Source of the DNA: Valencia hispanica
Lineage: Eukaryota > Chordata > Actinopteri > Cyprinodontiformes > Valenciidae
Length of the DNA: 64,000 bases
NCBI GenBank assembly: GCA_963556495.2
Contig: OY747723.1
Span: 10,944,501 to 11,008,500 of the forward strand
Reading direction: 5' to 3'
A program made the translations under genes and the position numbers. The notes below the pieces were generated by a model. The model saw only the letters and a list, made by a program, of their open reading frames with translations, did not search any database and was not told the DNA's origin. Positions 22,100 to 33,224 of this stretch are shown here, in pieces (positions within the stretch are counted from its first letter, which is position 1; every line of letters starts with the position of its first letter).

Positions 22100-22354
22100 G
22101 AAAACATGCTTATCTCCATAGAAAAGAAGGATTCAAGGGATTGATTGCAGGTTTACTCAAGGGTTTCCTGTCATAATCTTATACTTGTGCCCTCAATTCT
22201 CAGTCATTTCTGATTCTAATACATAAAGTTCACTGTGGCAAATATTAACACAGTTGCTTTTAAGCTTTAAATATAGAACATGCAAAAAACAGACACAGGA
22301 TGGACGAACGGATTGATAGACGAGGGTAGATGAGAAGTAAATGAGGGCTATAGT

Positions 22355-22430
22355 GATGGATGGATGGATGGATGGATGGATGGATGGATGGATGGATGGA
22401 TGGATGGATGGATGGATGGATGGATGGATG
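22355..22430. repeat. (GGAT)n microsatellite, about 19 units
   Basis: A clean 76-base array about 240 bases beyond the Rex3 target duplication, so it is not the Rex3 tail itself. Confidence 0.95.
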
Positions 22431-22439
22431 CTCCATACT

Positions 22440-24190
22440 CATTCAGACTCTCATTTAAATGTTGAAATGAAATACAAACTCTTCCTTTTTATCAAGACAA
22501 TGTAACAATCCTCCACCTCCCTAACTACTTTTTTTACAAATAGGTAGAAACATCGCATTAAAGAAATTGAAGCAAGGTGTAACGTAACAACTTTGTTAGA
22601 CCACAAACACCCTTCTCTTTTCATTTAAGGGTCAATGTTGATGATACTAACAGTCACAATCTGGATCCAACTATGTAACCAGATAAGTGGCTCCAAATGG
22701 AAAAAAACTAATATATTCCTGCTGATAACACATTATTAACAAACCCTAATTGATGTGGGGAGACACTTCTTGTTCATAAAACAAAACAAACAAACAAAAA
22801 ACAAGTATGCAGCTTCATCCTCTAGGACACTTTAAATCATTGTTGAAACTACCTCTGATTATAAACCTTAGAAAGGACATGAAATAATCAGCTTTCATTT
22901 GTTTGTAAAGGAAAAATGTTATGTGGTTTAATAACATCCCAAATTACTATTTTATAGAGAGTAGCTCTATATAGCTGAAGAGAAAGGCAAAGCACTAGTG
23001 GAAGTATTATGGTCTTCTTGGCTTTGCATTTGTCAGATTCAAGTCTAGCAACAATGGCAGGGGATTCATTTAGTGTTTTGTGGTGCATGACACATCCAAT
23101 TCTCAACACAAATTGACAACTAGAATATATTTTTAGATGTTTCTTAAAAACTTGAATTTGCAACCTAATCCTATATACCACATATAGGCAACCAAGGAAT
23201 AAAAGAAAAAATGGACAGGAAGTAGATTAAAAATGAAAGCAACCGAGAATAACAGTAAGTATTTTTACTATATACATTGAGCTAAGTGTTTCATTGTCAC
23301 TGTTCTCAATTCCCATATTTTAAAAACTATACAACCCAGTAAAGGTAATATATATATAAATAAGAGCAATACATATTAAAATAAAGCCATGGTTGCCAGA
23401 AACCCACAATAAGTCATCGTAGCAGTTTGCAAAAGTCGTGGTGCAGCAAACATTGGGAAGAAGCTCTGATAACATGAGAATTGCACTTTTTAGCCCTCTG
23501 TGTGTCAAAAATTTAAAACTGCTCATTACCCCTAAACACACCATACCCATGGTGACACATGGTGGTAACATCATCATGCTGTGGTGTTCCTGCTTTTCTT
23601 TAGAGACAGGACATTTATGTTTGTGGTTGTGATGAGAAAATGTGGGTAGGTATAGTTTTACAAGGCTCTGTAGGATCAGTCTTTGCACTAATTATTAGTC
23701 ACCAGAGAAGGGGGACTCCTGGTTTTCAAAGACAGAGAACACATGGCAAACTCCATTTAGTTTTTACACGTTTTAGACAGAAAGAGGTGTTTGTTTTGTA
23801 AAAGCTGTTTAGGATCTATATCTGTATTAATGAGTTTAACTGACTAAACAGCTGCTGGTAACAATCGGCGTTGCACTACACTGTTATAATTGTGTATGAC
23901 CACACATTAGGAAGTTGTTAAACTATAACCTGCTGCTGTGGACTACACTATTACCCCAGCGAGGTTTTATTTGAAGGAGAACCAGAAATAACTCTTAACA
24001 TACGTGATGTTAGCAGAATAAGCTACATATCAAAGAATAAAAGACTGAATAATAGTTTAAGTCGCATACTTCTAAAAACAAGAAGATACGAGGTGTTGCT
24101 CCCTTTTGGCTCCAATCCAAACAAGACGGGTTTAAACGTATATTCAGGCCTAGTATAAAACGCCCAAAAAAGAACAGACCGGCCAAACTT
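22440..24190. other. gpd2 first-intron stretch with a Tc1 scrap
   Basis: It is mostly AT-rich with no recognised function. At about 23520-23600 the words aaacacaccatacccatggt and gacacatggtggtaacatc are decayed Tc1 transposase sequence. Nothing else was recognised. Confidence 0.5.
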
Positions 24191-24192
24191 AC

Positions 24193-24500
24193 AGGATTTC
24201 GGATGTTCCGACTGAAAATGACTGCCTCAGTGTGATGTTGGACGGTTTGAAACCAAGCACGCTTGTCGCCTGTACTGTCAGACAGCTACAACCCAGGAAG
24301 CTTCCTGCATGACTCCAGCGACGTTTTGCACAGCCAATCAGACCGCAAGGCTTCCAGACTCTCCTCCAATGAGACATGGGCATAGGAGGAGCCAAGCAGC
24401 TGACGTAAAGCGAAGGAAAGAATGGGTAGCTTCTGATCTTACTCCTGGATAATGAGGAAGAGAGATGAGACGCCAGCTGTCGCTTTCTGTGTTTCACGCC
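24193..24500 (-). promoter_or_regulatory. gpd2: Probable gpd2 noncoding first exon and promoter
   Basis: Coding exon 1 begins at an acceptor only five bases before the ATG, so an upstream leader exon is required. On the minus strand a strong donor, CCT|GTAAGT, ends an exon at 24193, in a stretch more GC-rich than its surroundings. The upper limit and start site are guesses, and no TATA box was seen. A second possible donor lies near 24445. This would place the gpd2 promoter about 3.4 kb from the nr4a2 promoter, head to head. Confidence 0.45.
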
Positions 24501-24854
24501 CTGCAGGAGGCACGCAGGGGAAACGGAAAAGCCCTCACTGTTACGTGCTGGGATTGTTTTAGACTGTGTGGGAACTTGTGTATATCAACAAATCTCTTTA
24601 ATCCGTGGTAACCACATGCCTGATATTTTAGAACTGCAGATTAAAAGACCAAACTAAAGGCACAGATAAAGCTCAGGAGATGGGAAAAATTCAACAGTCA
24701 TTTAAAATAAAATAAAATTTACAATATAACAGGCGTTATCTAAGTTAACCAATGTATTTAATACTAAGCTGGTTGATGGGAAGATGCATTGAAATTCATA
24801 TAAGCCAATCCTGAAATAAAAGCTGTTACATACTGTAAAAAGATTTAAGACTAG

Positions 24855-25595
24855 AGGTGGGTAGTAACTAGTTACATTTACTCATTTACATTTACTTGAG
24901 TAACTTTTTTTGGGGGGGGAAAGTATTTTTGCTATGCCGTAATTTTTACTTTTACTTTAGTAATAGTATGAAGTATTGTTACTCTTGAATAAAATTCCAG
25001 GATATTCTACCCACTGTGAGTAAATTCACTGCATGGAGGGCAAACATATTTTAACCAAAAAATACACCAGACACAGACACACACCTACATTTTGTTGAAG
25101 GAGCGCACCTGTTTTTACACAGGCTTTGGTTTTTTAATATAATCCACTGTCGGTTGAGGATGTTGTTGCATTTTGGGGTCAAGTGAATATTTAGTAAACA
25201 CCATAAATTGTCACTAGAAGTACATGTTACCTTGTTCTAAGATATATTTATTTCTTACCTATTGTAAGTATTGATATTATATTGAAAAACTAGACTTAGA
25301 AAAGTCTTTCTTATTATTCTTGTTATAATGTAAATATGTTATTTGTATCTTTTTTTGTCTTTAAAATACAAGAATTTGCCCATAACTTTATATTTTTTGT
25401 CTGTCTGATGACATCATTTAAAAAATATTAGATCAGATGTTACTCAGTACTCAAGTAGCCTATTTACCAAATACTTTTTTACTCTTACTTGAGTAATTTA
25501 TTTGGATAGCTACTTTTTACTTTTACTTGAGTAAAAATATGTTGAAATAGTGCTACTCTTACTTGAGTACAATTTTTGGGTACTCACTACTGCTC
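24855..25595. mobile_element. Tol2-like hAT MITE
   Basis: The ends (aggtgggtagtaac and, reversed, gagcagtagtgagtac) are imperfect inverted repeats. The flanks aagactag (24847-24854) and aagactgg (25596-25603) match at seven of eight positions. Subterminal ttacttgagtaa-type words are characteristic of Tol2-related fish hATs. There is no transposase. Confidence 0.7.
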
Positions 25596-25757
25596 AAGAC
25601 TGGGTTAGAGGTTCATCTTCCATCAGGACACCAACCCTAAAAATGTAGCCAGGGCTACAATGAAATGGTTTAGATCAAACCACATGCATGTGATAAAATG
25701 GACTAGTCCAATTGCAGACTTGGAGTAGGCCAGACTTCAAAGTACAGACTTTGACTA

Positions 25758-27241
25758 CAGTGGGGCAAAAAAAACTATTTGGCAGCCACTGATTGTGCAA
25801 GTTGTCCCACTTTAAAAAATGAAAGAGGTCTGTAATTTCGATGATAGGTACACTTCAACTGCGAGAGACAGAATGTAAAAAAAAATCTAGGCAATCATAT
25901 TGTATGATTTTTACATTATTTATTTGTATAATGGTGCAGAAATAAGTATTTGGTCAATAACAAAAGTTCCCGTCAATACTTTGTACTGTAACCTTGGTTG
26001 GCAATGACAGGTAAAACGTTTCCTGTAGGTCTTCACCAGGTTTGCACACACTGTAACTGGTATTTTGGCCCATTCTTCCATGCAGATCTTCTTTAGAGCT
26101 TAGATGTGTTAACTTTCAACACCCTCCAGAGATTCTCTATTGGATTGAAGTCTGGAGACTGGCTAGACCACACCAGAACCTTGAAATTATTTCCACTCCT
26201 TCGTTGCCCGGGCAATGTGTTTGGGATCAATATCATGCTGGAAGATCCAGACATTTTTCATCTTCAATGCTCACGATGGAAGAAGTTTTTGCCCAAAATC
26301 TCACAGTATATGGCCCCATTCATCCTTTCCGTAATACATATTAATCATTGTGTCCCCTTTGCAGAAAAGAAGGGGCTGCCCCAATGCATGTTTTCACCCC
26401 CATGTTTCACAGTGGGTACGGTGTTTTTGGGATGCAACTCAGCATTCTTCCCCCTCAAAACAAGGCGAGTGGCATGGTCTCATCTGACCACATGACATTC
26501 TCCCAATCCTCCTCTGGATCACCCAGATGGTCTCTGGTAAACTTTAGCTGGGTCTGGACATGTGCTGGCTTAAGGAGGGGGACATTTCGAGAGTTGCAGG
26601 ATTTTAATCAGTGATGTCGTAGTGTGTTACTTATGGTAACATTTGTTATTGTGGTCCCAGCTCTCTTCAGGTCAGGTAATTGATCAGTTCCCCCTGTGTA
26701 GCTCTGGGCTTTTTCCTCACCATTCTCAAGATCATGTCTATCCTGCGAGGTGAGATCTTGCATGGAGTCCCAGGTCGAGGGAGATTGTCTGTGATCCATT
26801 TTCAAATAATAGCTCCAACAGTTGATCTCTTGTCACAAAACTGCCTGCCTATTGTAGATTGGCTCATCTCAGTCTTGCGCAGGTGTACAATCTTGTCCCT
26901 GGTGTCCTTAGACAGCTCTCTGGTCTTGGCCATAGTGGAGGTTGGAGTCTGACTGTTTGAAGGGACAGTTTTCTTTTATACAAAGAGTTCAAACAGGTGC
27001 CATTAATACAGGTAACGAGTAGAGGATAGAAGAGCATCCTAAAAGTAATAGGTCTGTGAGGGCCAGATATTATGTGTCCTTTGCAGCCCACAGACCATAA
27101 AGAAAGTCTGTGGACTGCAAAGGATGTGATTCGCTGGATTTTCTCTCAGAGTTGAAGTATGAAAATGACAGCCCTCTCTTATCTTTTTAAGTGGGACAAC
27201 TTGCACAATCGGTGACTGCCAAATACATTTTTGCCCCACTG
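25758..27241 (-). mobile_element. Dead Tc1-like transposon with both ends
   Basis: The termini cagtggggcaaaaaaa and tttttgccccactg are inverted repeats flanked by TA on both sides (25756-25757 and 27242-27243), giving a 1484-bp element. The inverted repeats continue with the shared 'cagccactgattgtgcaag' / 'ttgcacaatcggtgactg' segment. The minus-strand transposase is recognisable around 26100-26900 ([15 protein letters not shown] at 26120-26165) but broken by stops and frameshifts. Confidence 0.85.
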
Positions 27242-27249
27242 TAAATCTA

Positions 27250-27885
27250 ATTGAAAATCCGTGGGTAGACATGAAAAATGTTCACAGATACTCTCCATCC
27301 AATCTGACCGATTGATGTGTAATGCTGTCATCTAAAAAAAATAATTCAGAGATTAGTTGATAAAGCTCAGAATAAAGATAATTTTCAACAAATTAATCTA
27401 TTTGTGACGCATGAATGTAATATTAAGTCAATCTACATAAAAATCGAAAGTCACATCAACAGTTTTGTTTTCACTTAACAAGCCAAACGTATTTGGTTAA
27501 ACGTATAGTTCTAAAACTAATGCAAAACGTAAGACGTAGACTTTCTTGTGCTGTCACACCACACCCAACAAGATGATGGAATGTGACATGTAATGAGTTT
27601 TATTTGAGGCTTCAGCACCTTGAAGGTGTAGCCTACTTCTTCATAGTTGGGTTTTCATAGGCTGTAAGCCATAATCATCAAAATTATAACAAATAAAGGC
27701 TTGACATATTTATATTTGACATATATACACTTGAGTTTCACCTGTAACCTCCCCCCCTCCACACACTGAAGCGCGCAGACAGTGCGCACCACCCTCTGCA
27801 AACCTGTGCGTAAAAAGGTTTGACACAAGACTCCGGAGCGCGTCAGCAAAAGCACATTGTCTGTGCCGCTGCTGTCCAGTCTGCA
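27250..27885. other. nr4a2 5' flank
   Basis: AT-rich up to about 27740, then GC-richer (gcgcgcagacagtgcgcacc) up to the TATA box. I looked for a consensus cAMP response element and for AAAGGTCA (NBRE) and saw neither. Regulatory content is otherwise unresolved. Confidence 0.4.
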
Positions 27886-27887
27886 TG

Positions 27888-27940
27888 CCGAGAGCGGATT
27901 AAGTGAGCAGTCATTCCCACCTATATAGACCGAGAGCGGA
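27888..27940 (+). promoter_or_regulatory. nr4a2: Candidate nr4a2 core promoter with TATA box
   Basis: TATATAG-like sequence ctatatagac at 27921-27930 sits upstream of the leader exon. An exact 11-base repeat, ccgagagcgga, flanks it at 27888-27898 and 27930-27940. The expected start site is about 27950. This is inferred from position and motif only. Confidence 0.45.
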
Positions 27941-27949
27941 CTTTACTTA

Positions 27950-28118
27950 AGTTGAGATCTTGTTTTATTCTTCTGCCTCGCATGGACGTCTGAGGTAGAG
28001 CAAATTCTGTCCTTTGAGTGCGAATTTAGTAAATACGTGTTTCTTTAAAGGTTCTAAACTGACTTTTATTCTTTTCTCCAAGAGGGGAAACAAATCTTCT
28101 GGAAAACAGTACTTGAAG
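27950..28118 (+). other. nr4a2: Putative nr4a2 noncoding leader exon
   Basis: The ATG exon starts after an acceptor at 28282 with only five bases of leader, so an upstream noncoding exon is expected, as in mammalian NR4A2. A donor AAG|GTAAAT at 28118/28119 would close it. Its limits are inferred. Confidence 0.4.
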
Positions 28119-28287
28119 GTAAATGATGGTCTAATTTCTTCCATTTTTATGTGGTTCCGTCATTTCAAGAATTTTCTAATTAACCAGAATATAGTAAACT
28201 TAGCAGGTAATCAAATACTTATCAAATGCATATCTTGTCTGATTTACGCATGTTTAGTAAAGCTGAATGTATGTGTTTTCAGAGGTC

Positions 28288-29037
28288 ATGCCGTGCGTCC
28301 AGACCCAATGTGGCTCCTCTCCACAAGGCGCCAGCCCCGCGTCTCAGAGCGCCGGCACAGAATGTAGCTGCGACTTCCTCACGCCGGAGTTTGTCAAGTT
28401 CAGCATGGACCTGACGAACAGTGAACTCTCGGCTTCCTCATCCGGACCCGGTTTCGGCACTCTGGCGGACAGCTACGGCACCAGCTACGACGCGAAGCCG
28501 CCATGCGTCTTTCAGATGCCGGCAGTCCAGGCGGAGCTGCCCTGCGTCAAAGTGGAGGATGCGCACGGATGTCCGCGCTATCAGAATGCCCTGCACTCTT
28601 CGGATGAGCTGCTCTCCTCCCAGAGTTCCGTGTATTATTTCCGCACACCCTCACCTCACAGCTTCAACACTTCACATGGACACATCTGGGAGGATTCCGG
28701 CTCTCTGTACAAAAACGCCCGCTCCAGATTTTCCCTGTTTTCTCTAAAACACACACCGCATGGTACCCAGAGCTTCCCCACCTGCCAGGTGAAATTTGAC
28801 GTTTCCATGAACTTGGACGCGGGTGGATCGCACCAGCAACAAGGAAAACAGCTTGGCATGGGCTTCCCTCGCCCTCTTCAGTTCTCCCACAGCCACCACT
28901 TTATGGAATACCAAACCTCTTCGGGATCCGGGCGAGGAGCAATGAGCTCGGAGGGGCTGTGCGCGGTGTGCGGGGACAATGCAGCCTGTCAGCATTATGG
29001 AGTGCGCACCTGCGAGGGCTGCAAGGGCTTCTTTAAG
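28288..29037 (+). CDS. nr4a2: nr4a2 coding exon 1 (AF-1 and first zinc finger)
   Basis: Residues 1-250, exactly 250 codons. The acceptor TTTTCAG at 28276-28282 gives a five-base leader before the ATG. An in-frame ATG at 28267 lies in the intron and is not used. The exon ends in CEGCKGFFK before GT, the invariant NR4A intron position. Confidence 0.95.
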
Positions 29038-32000
29038 GTCTGTGGACTGCCAATGTCGGGTTTTAATTTATTTATTGAAATTAAGATTAATTTATGCAAA
29101 GATGACAAATTCCCATGAATTCAACTGGTCTGGTTAGATCATTATATACATATTGTGATTTCAAACTTTTCTACAGTGAAAAAATTCCCAGTGGACCTCT
29201 TGACTGCCCATTAAAATCGGATATTATTTTCCAGATGCACGTTTTGATCCGTTGATCTCGTGACAGGTGATATATATTCCGTATTAAAGTAGTTGTCAAC
29301 GTGCCATGAATTGCGAAGTCTTCCCCCTTCATCTGCCAGAAAGATAATCCCAGGGTGATTCTCAGAATTATGAATGACCACGACCAGGTGTTTACGCAGA
29401 CTGCCCCTGTTCGCCTGTTGAATCTATTTCCACTGCCTCAGATGGCCCAAAGGAGCAAAAGGTGCTGTTGATGAGTTTCAAAGGGGAATTTAGACCTTTT
29501 GTACGCTCATGTTCATGTTCATGCAATTGGGTTAAGAAATTAAAAATTCTGTCTCTAAAAATGCATGACATCCAGTCAGTAAAGATGTTAACAGCACTAC
29601 AATAGCATTTTCATGACTAGGCTTAGGATTGGGACTTGGTAAACTTGTGCCTTGAGAGTAGCCTATGAAGCAACACTGTGTCTCCTACTGTTTGTTTAAC
29701 CGTTTGCTAAAGTATATCTGTTTCCTTATTCTATCCGTGCAGCGAACGGTGCAAAAAAAAGCCAAATATGTGTGTTTGGCTGCAAAAAGCTGCCCTGTAG
29801 ACAAGCGAAGGAGGAACAGATGCCAATATTGTCGCTTCCAGAAGTGCCTGGCGGTGGGAATGGTCAAAGAAGGTATACCCACGGCAACAGCACATACCTA
29901 CAGCAGGGCTCTCCAACACCAGTCCTCAAATGACACCATCCTGCAAAAATTTTAGAGGTATTCCTGGCCCAACACATGTGTTACCCTTTCAGCCTATTGA
30001 GTTCCATGAGGTCTGCTTATTAGCCATTTATAGATTCAGTTGTGTTGGAATGGGGATTCATCTAAATGTTGCAGAACAGTGGCTCTTTGGAGACCTGTTA
30101 GAATCTACAACTTTAAAATGTAATATACGGCATTTTTATTATTAATTTTTTTGTTGCAGTGGTGAGGACAGACGGTCTTAAAGGCAGAAGAGGTCGTCTG
30201 CCGTCCAAACCTAGAGCTTTGCCGGAGTCGTTTTTACATGGCAGTACACTTCTAAGTGCTCTCGTTAGGGCACATATAGAGTCAAACCCTCCAACGTCTC
30301 GTCTGGACTACTCCAAAGTAAGTCATCCCAATGGGCTTTAATGTGACGGGTTGTAAATTAAACAAATAATACATTTGTAGTTGTTGTTCATTCTTACCCA
30401 CAACTTTTACTGCATCACTGCAGTTCAAGGAGAGTCCAGGAAATCTGCTGGGTGATGATATTCAGCACGTCCGACAATTCTACGAGCTCTTGATGAGATC
30501 GATGGAAGTTATTCGGGGTTGGGCGCAGAGGATCCCAGGTTTTGCCACCTTATCTAAACATGACCAAGACCTCCTCTTCTATTCAGCTTTCCTAGAACTG
30601 TTTGTCTTACGACTGTCATACAGGTAACAAATACTCCTTTTACAAGATAAATCCCTTGGTTAGTCCATATGATGTTAAGATATTTAATATGGTTTTCATA
30701 TTGCCTTCAATTTGAATTTATGTCCCTGATTTGAAGTATATGTCCAAAAACTGATAGGACAAGCCTAATTGTGCAATAGCCTGGTACAGCTTGTACCCAA
30801 CCTGTACCCTTTCAGCTTGTTTTCCCACAAGATTTCATTTAATTTCAGATCTAACCCAGAGGAGGGAAAACTGATCTTCTGCGACGGATCGGTGTGGCAT
30901 CGACTCCAGTGTCTGCGAGGCTTTGGGGAGTGGATTGACAGTATTGTTGAATTCTCCGCCAACCTGCAGAGGATGAACCTGGACGTTTCCACCTTCTCCT
31001 CCATCTGCACCTTAGCTTTACTCACTGGTAAGCTAGGACTTTCTGCATTCTCAAGTGCTTCAAAATAAGCGTCTTTTTTGTGATTTGATCCTTTTAAAAC
31101 GTGTTTTGTTTGAAATATTTAGGCACATTTAAAAAGTGAAAACAATCCCTGTATGTCCGTTTGGCCCCAGGTACAAAGACAAGATTTGCAGTAGTATAAT
31201 TAACTGAGTAGTGTAAAAAAAAATGGACAGCGAGTTGTCATCTTAATATTTATTTTATGGATAAATAGGTGGAACATGTTATATAGTGGTACAAAAAGCT
31301 ATGAATCTCCAATAAATATTTATGGGAAATTACATTTAAATAAGGGTACATAAACAATTAGAGGAAATGTATGGTAAAGTTACTTAACTTTTGAATGACT
31401 GTTAACGTGCGCTGGAAATTCCTGTGAAGAGATTAGATTGATGGTCTGAGTAATAATGGGGTAAAATGGTTAAATAAAATAGCTAAAAGGAAATTTAAAA
31501 GTTGGAAAAACACTGGAATAAAACATTGATATCTTGGCTAAAAGGAAAAAACTGATCTTAAAAAAAGTTTAAGCAAATATTTTAAATAATCAGCTAAAAG
31601 AAACCCAATAGTGATTTGATATCAACAGACAGGTGAACCTTTGGAAACAAGTTACAGTACCAAAATTTTTTGCTGGTTGTAAAAAGCTTTTTTATCTATA
31701 AAAGCACCACATTTCTCACTGAAGCATTCTATCAAGAACACTAACACTTGTCAAGAACCCAACACAGAAATTAATTGAACATGAATGAAATTTTACATTA
31801 ATGTTTTTGATACTTCAATATAAATCTAAACGTTTATTGTGTGATGACATCAATAAGGACTGGATTTCTGTTTTTATTTTTCACATAGTAACCAGGGTTA
31901 AGCTATTATTTACTGTTTAGAATTGCCTAAAGGCTACTTTCAAAACATGCATGTTTTCATAAAAATCTAATTCAAACATAGAGATGCAAAGAGAGATAAA

Positions 32001-32715
32001 ATACTTAAATGTGAAGCTGAAAGTGTTTCTAATCAATTCAGCTGTCCTTAGCCTAGTAAAAAAATCGGTTAGCTAAAACAAGATTTAGCTACCAACAGTT
32101 CGCTAAAAGAGAATGATGTGATAGTAAACGGATGTTTTTAGGTATTCGTTTGTAATTGTTTATAGCTGGTTGGGGAAGTTGGCTAAATAGATAAAGGGAT
32201 TTCCGAGACAGTTTATTTGATATATCATTACAATTATGAGCTAAATTGAAGCCATTGATGTAGCGCACTTTGCTTTAACAAAAAAAGCTTTTTAATTGTC
32301 AAAGACTCCTAGAAGTTAAGTCTCCAGGGTAGAATCATACTCTTGTAACATAATAGTTTTCTAAATATTTTGCTTGTTTTTTGAACTGTCAAAAAAACGA
32401 AATACCTCCTTGTGTTGTTTGATGTTTTTGCTAATTTTGAAACATTCAGAGCGTCATGGGCTGAAGGAGCCAAAAAGGGTCGAGGAGCTGCAGAACAACG
32501 TGGTCAGGTGCTTAAAAGACAACGAAACTGCAGGTCCGGATGGAGGAGCCCCAAACCGCTGGTCTAACCACTTGTCTAGACTTCTGGAGAAACTGCCTGA
32601 ACTTCGCACTCTGTGCATCCAAGGCCTGCAGAGGATTTTTTACCTGAAGCTGGAGGACCTGGTGCCACCACCCGCTGTGATAGATAAGTTATTCCTAGAC
32701 ACGCTGCCATTTTAG
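28288..32715 (+). CDS. nr4a2: Nuclear receptor subfamily 4 group A member 2-like (Nurr1-type orphan receptor), complete
   Basis: A nuclear orphan receptor that binds the NBRE half-site as a monomer. In vertebrates it is an immediate-early factor needed for dopaminergic neurons. Exons are 28288-29037, 29743-29872, 30160-30317, 30424-30623, 30849-31027 and 32450-32715. All have GT/AG borders and matching phases and give 560 residues. The start MPCVQ and '[18 protein letters not shown]' identify NR4A2 rather than NR4A1 or NR4A3. Zinc-finger cysteines are 225/228/242/245 and 261/267/277/280, and the P-box is EGCKG (243-247). The A-box follows ([10 protein letters not shown]), then a ligand-binding domain (about 360-560) ending in the helix-12 segment KLFLDTLPF. 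It is about 40 residues shorter than the mammalian protein, and its N-terminal AF-1 region is divergent, which suggests one of the teleost duplicates. It lies head to head with gpd2, as in mammals. Confidence 0.95.
29743..29872 (+). CDS. nr4a2: nr4a2 coding exon 2 (second zinc finger)
   Basis: Residues 251-293 plus one base. It reads [20 protein letters not shown], then [15 protein letters not shown]. The donor is GAAG|GTATAC. Confidence 0.95.
29904..30097. mobile_element. Short foldback MITE in nr4a2 intron 2
   Basis: The left end cagggctctccaacaccag and the right end (reverse complement caggtctccaaagagcc) are inverted repeats of a very common fish hAT-type MITE. It begins 31 bases after the exon 2 donor and ends 62 bases before exon 3, so it makes up most of this short intron. 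Confidence 0.65.
30160..30317 (+). CDS. nr4a2: nr4a2 coding exon 3 (A-box, hinge)
   Basis: Residues 294-346. [18 protein letters not shown] contacts the 5' A/T bases of the NBRE in this family. It continues into the start of the ligand-binding region ([14 protein letters not shown]). Confidence 0.95.
30424..30623 (+). CDS. nr4a2: nr4a2 coding exon 4 (LBD)
   Basis: Residues 347-412 plus two bases. It includes [19 protein letters not shown] and the helix 3-5 signature region ending ELFVLRLSY. Confidence 0.94.
30849..31027 (+). CDS. nr4a2: nr4a2 coding exon 5 (LBD)
   Basis: Residues 413-472. It reads [20 protein letters not shown], then [25 protein letters not shown] differs from the usual VLHRL. 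Confidence 0.94.
31028..32449 (+). other. nr4a2 intron 5
   Basis: A 1.4-kb AT-rich intron, the longest of the gene. I saw no repeat ends and no coding content. Confidence 0.7.
32450..32715 (+). CDS. nr4a2: nr4a2 coding exon 6 (LBD, helix 12, stop)
   Basis: Residues 473-560. It begins [19 protein letters not shown] and ends [10 protein letters not shown], then TAG. The loop around [15 protein letters not shown] is divergent from mammals. Confidence 0.95.
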
Positions 32716-33130
32716 AGATTTTTTTTTCAAACAGATGGAGGAATTTGACTTTTTCTTTCCAAAATCATCAGTGATTCCTGGCAGTCTGAGGTTTTTGCTC
32801 TGCATAAAAATTATTTATAAATCGAAATTCAAGTTGCTGGGTGAATATTCGGGTCACACAATTTGCACATAAAACTTAAAGCTGATGAGGTTTTGCAAAC
32901 AGCTAATGGCAATTCTTTAAATAGTAACTGTAAAATAAGTCAAACTAAATGTTTCGACACCTTTTTCTGCCTGTTCAGCTTGTATAAATTCATTTTGATA
33001 CAAAACAAGTACTTCTTTTTTCATGCTTCTATTTATTAGTGAATTGTTCAGTAATATTAGATATAAATGGTTGGCTGTGTTCAGTCTGTCAGTCATGTCC
33101 GTGATTTAATAAAAGACAAAGTTCAAATTA
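32716..33130 (+). terminator. nr4a2: nr4a2 3'UTR and poly(A) signal
   Basis: AATAAA at 33108-33113 suggests cleavage near 33130. Two ATTTA-containing AU-rich spots (ttatttataa at 32811 and atttattagt at 33031) fit the short-lived mRNA of an immediate-early gene. Confidence 0.65.
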
Positions 33131-33224
33131 CGTTTTTTCTTATTGACCTTCACATTTTTATTTTATGAATTATTATATTCAACAAAGGAAAATAAATGTT
33201 TTTAAAGCAGATGTGATAAATAGT

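Noticed and set aside
24189..24497. 102-codon minus-strand frame at the gpd2 leader
   Set aside because: No family resemblance. The segment is better explained as a noncoding first exon with its promoter.
26106..26614. Plus-strand frames of 88-129 codons in the dead Tc1 element
   Set aside because: The transposase is on the minus strand. The plus frames translate its reverse complement.
28267..28287. In-frame ATG seven codons before the nr4a2 start
   Set aside because: It lies in the intron before the acceptor AG at 28281-28282. The family starts at MPCVQ.
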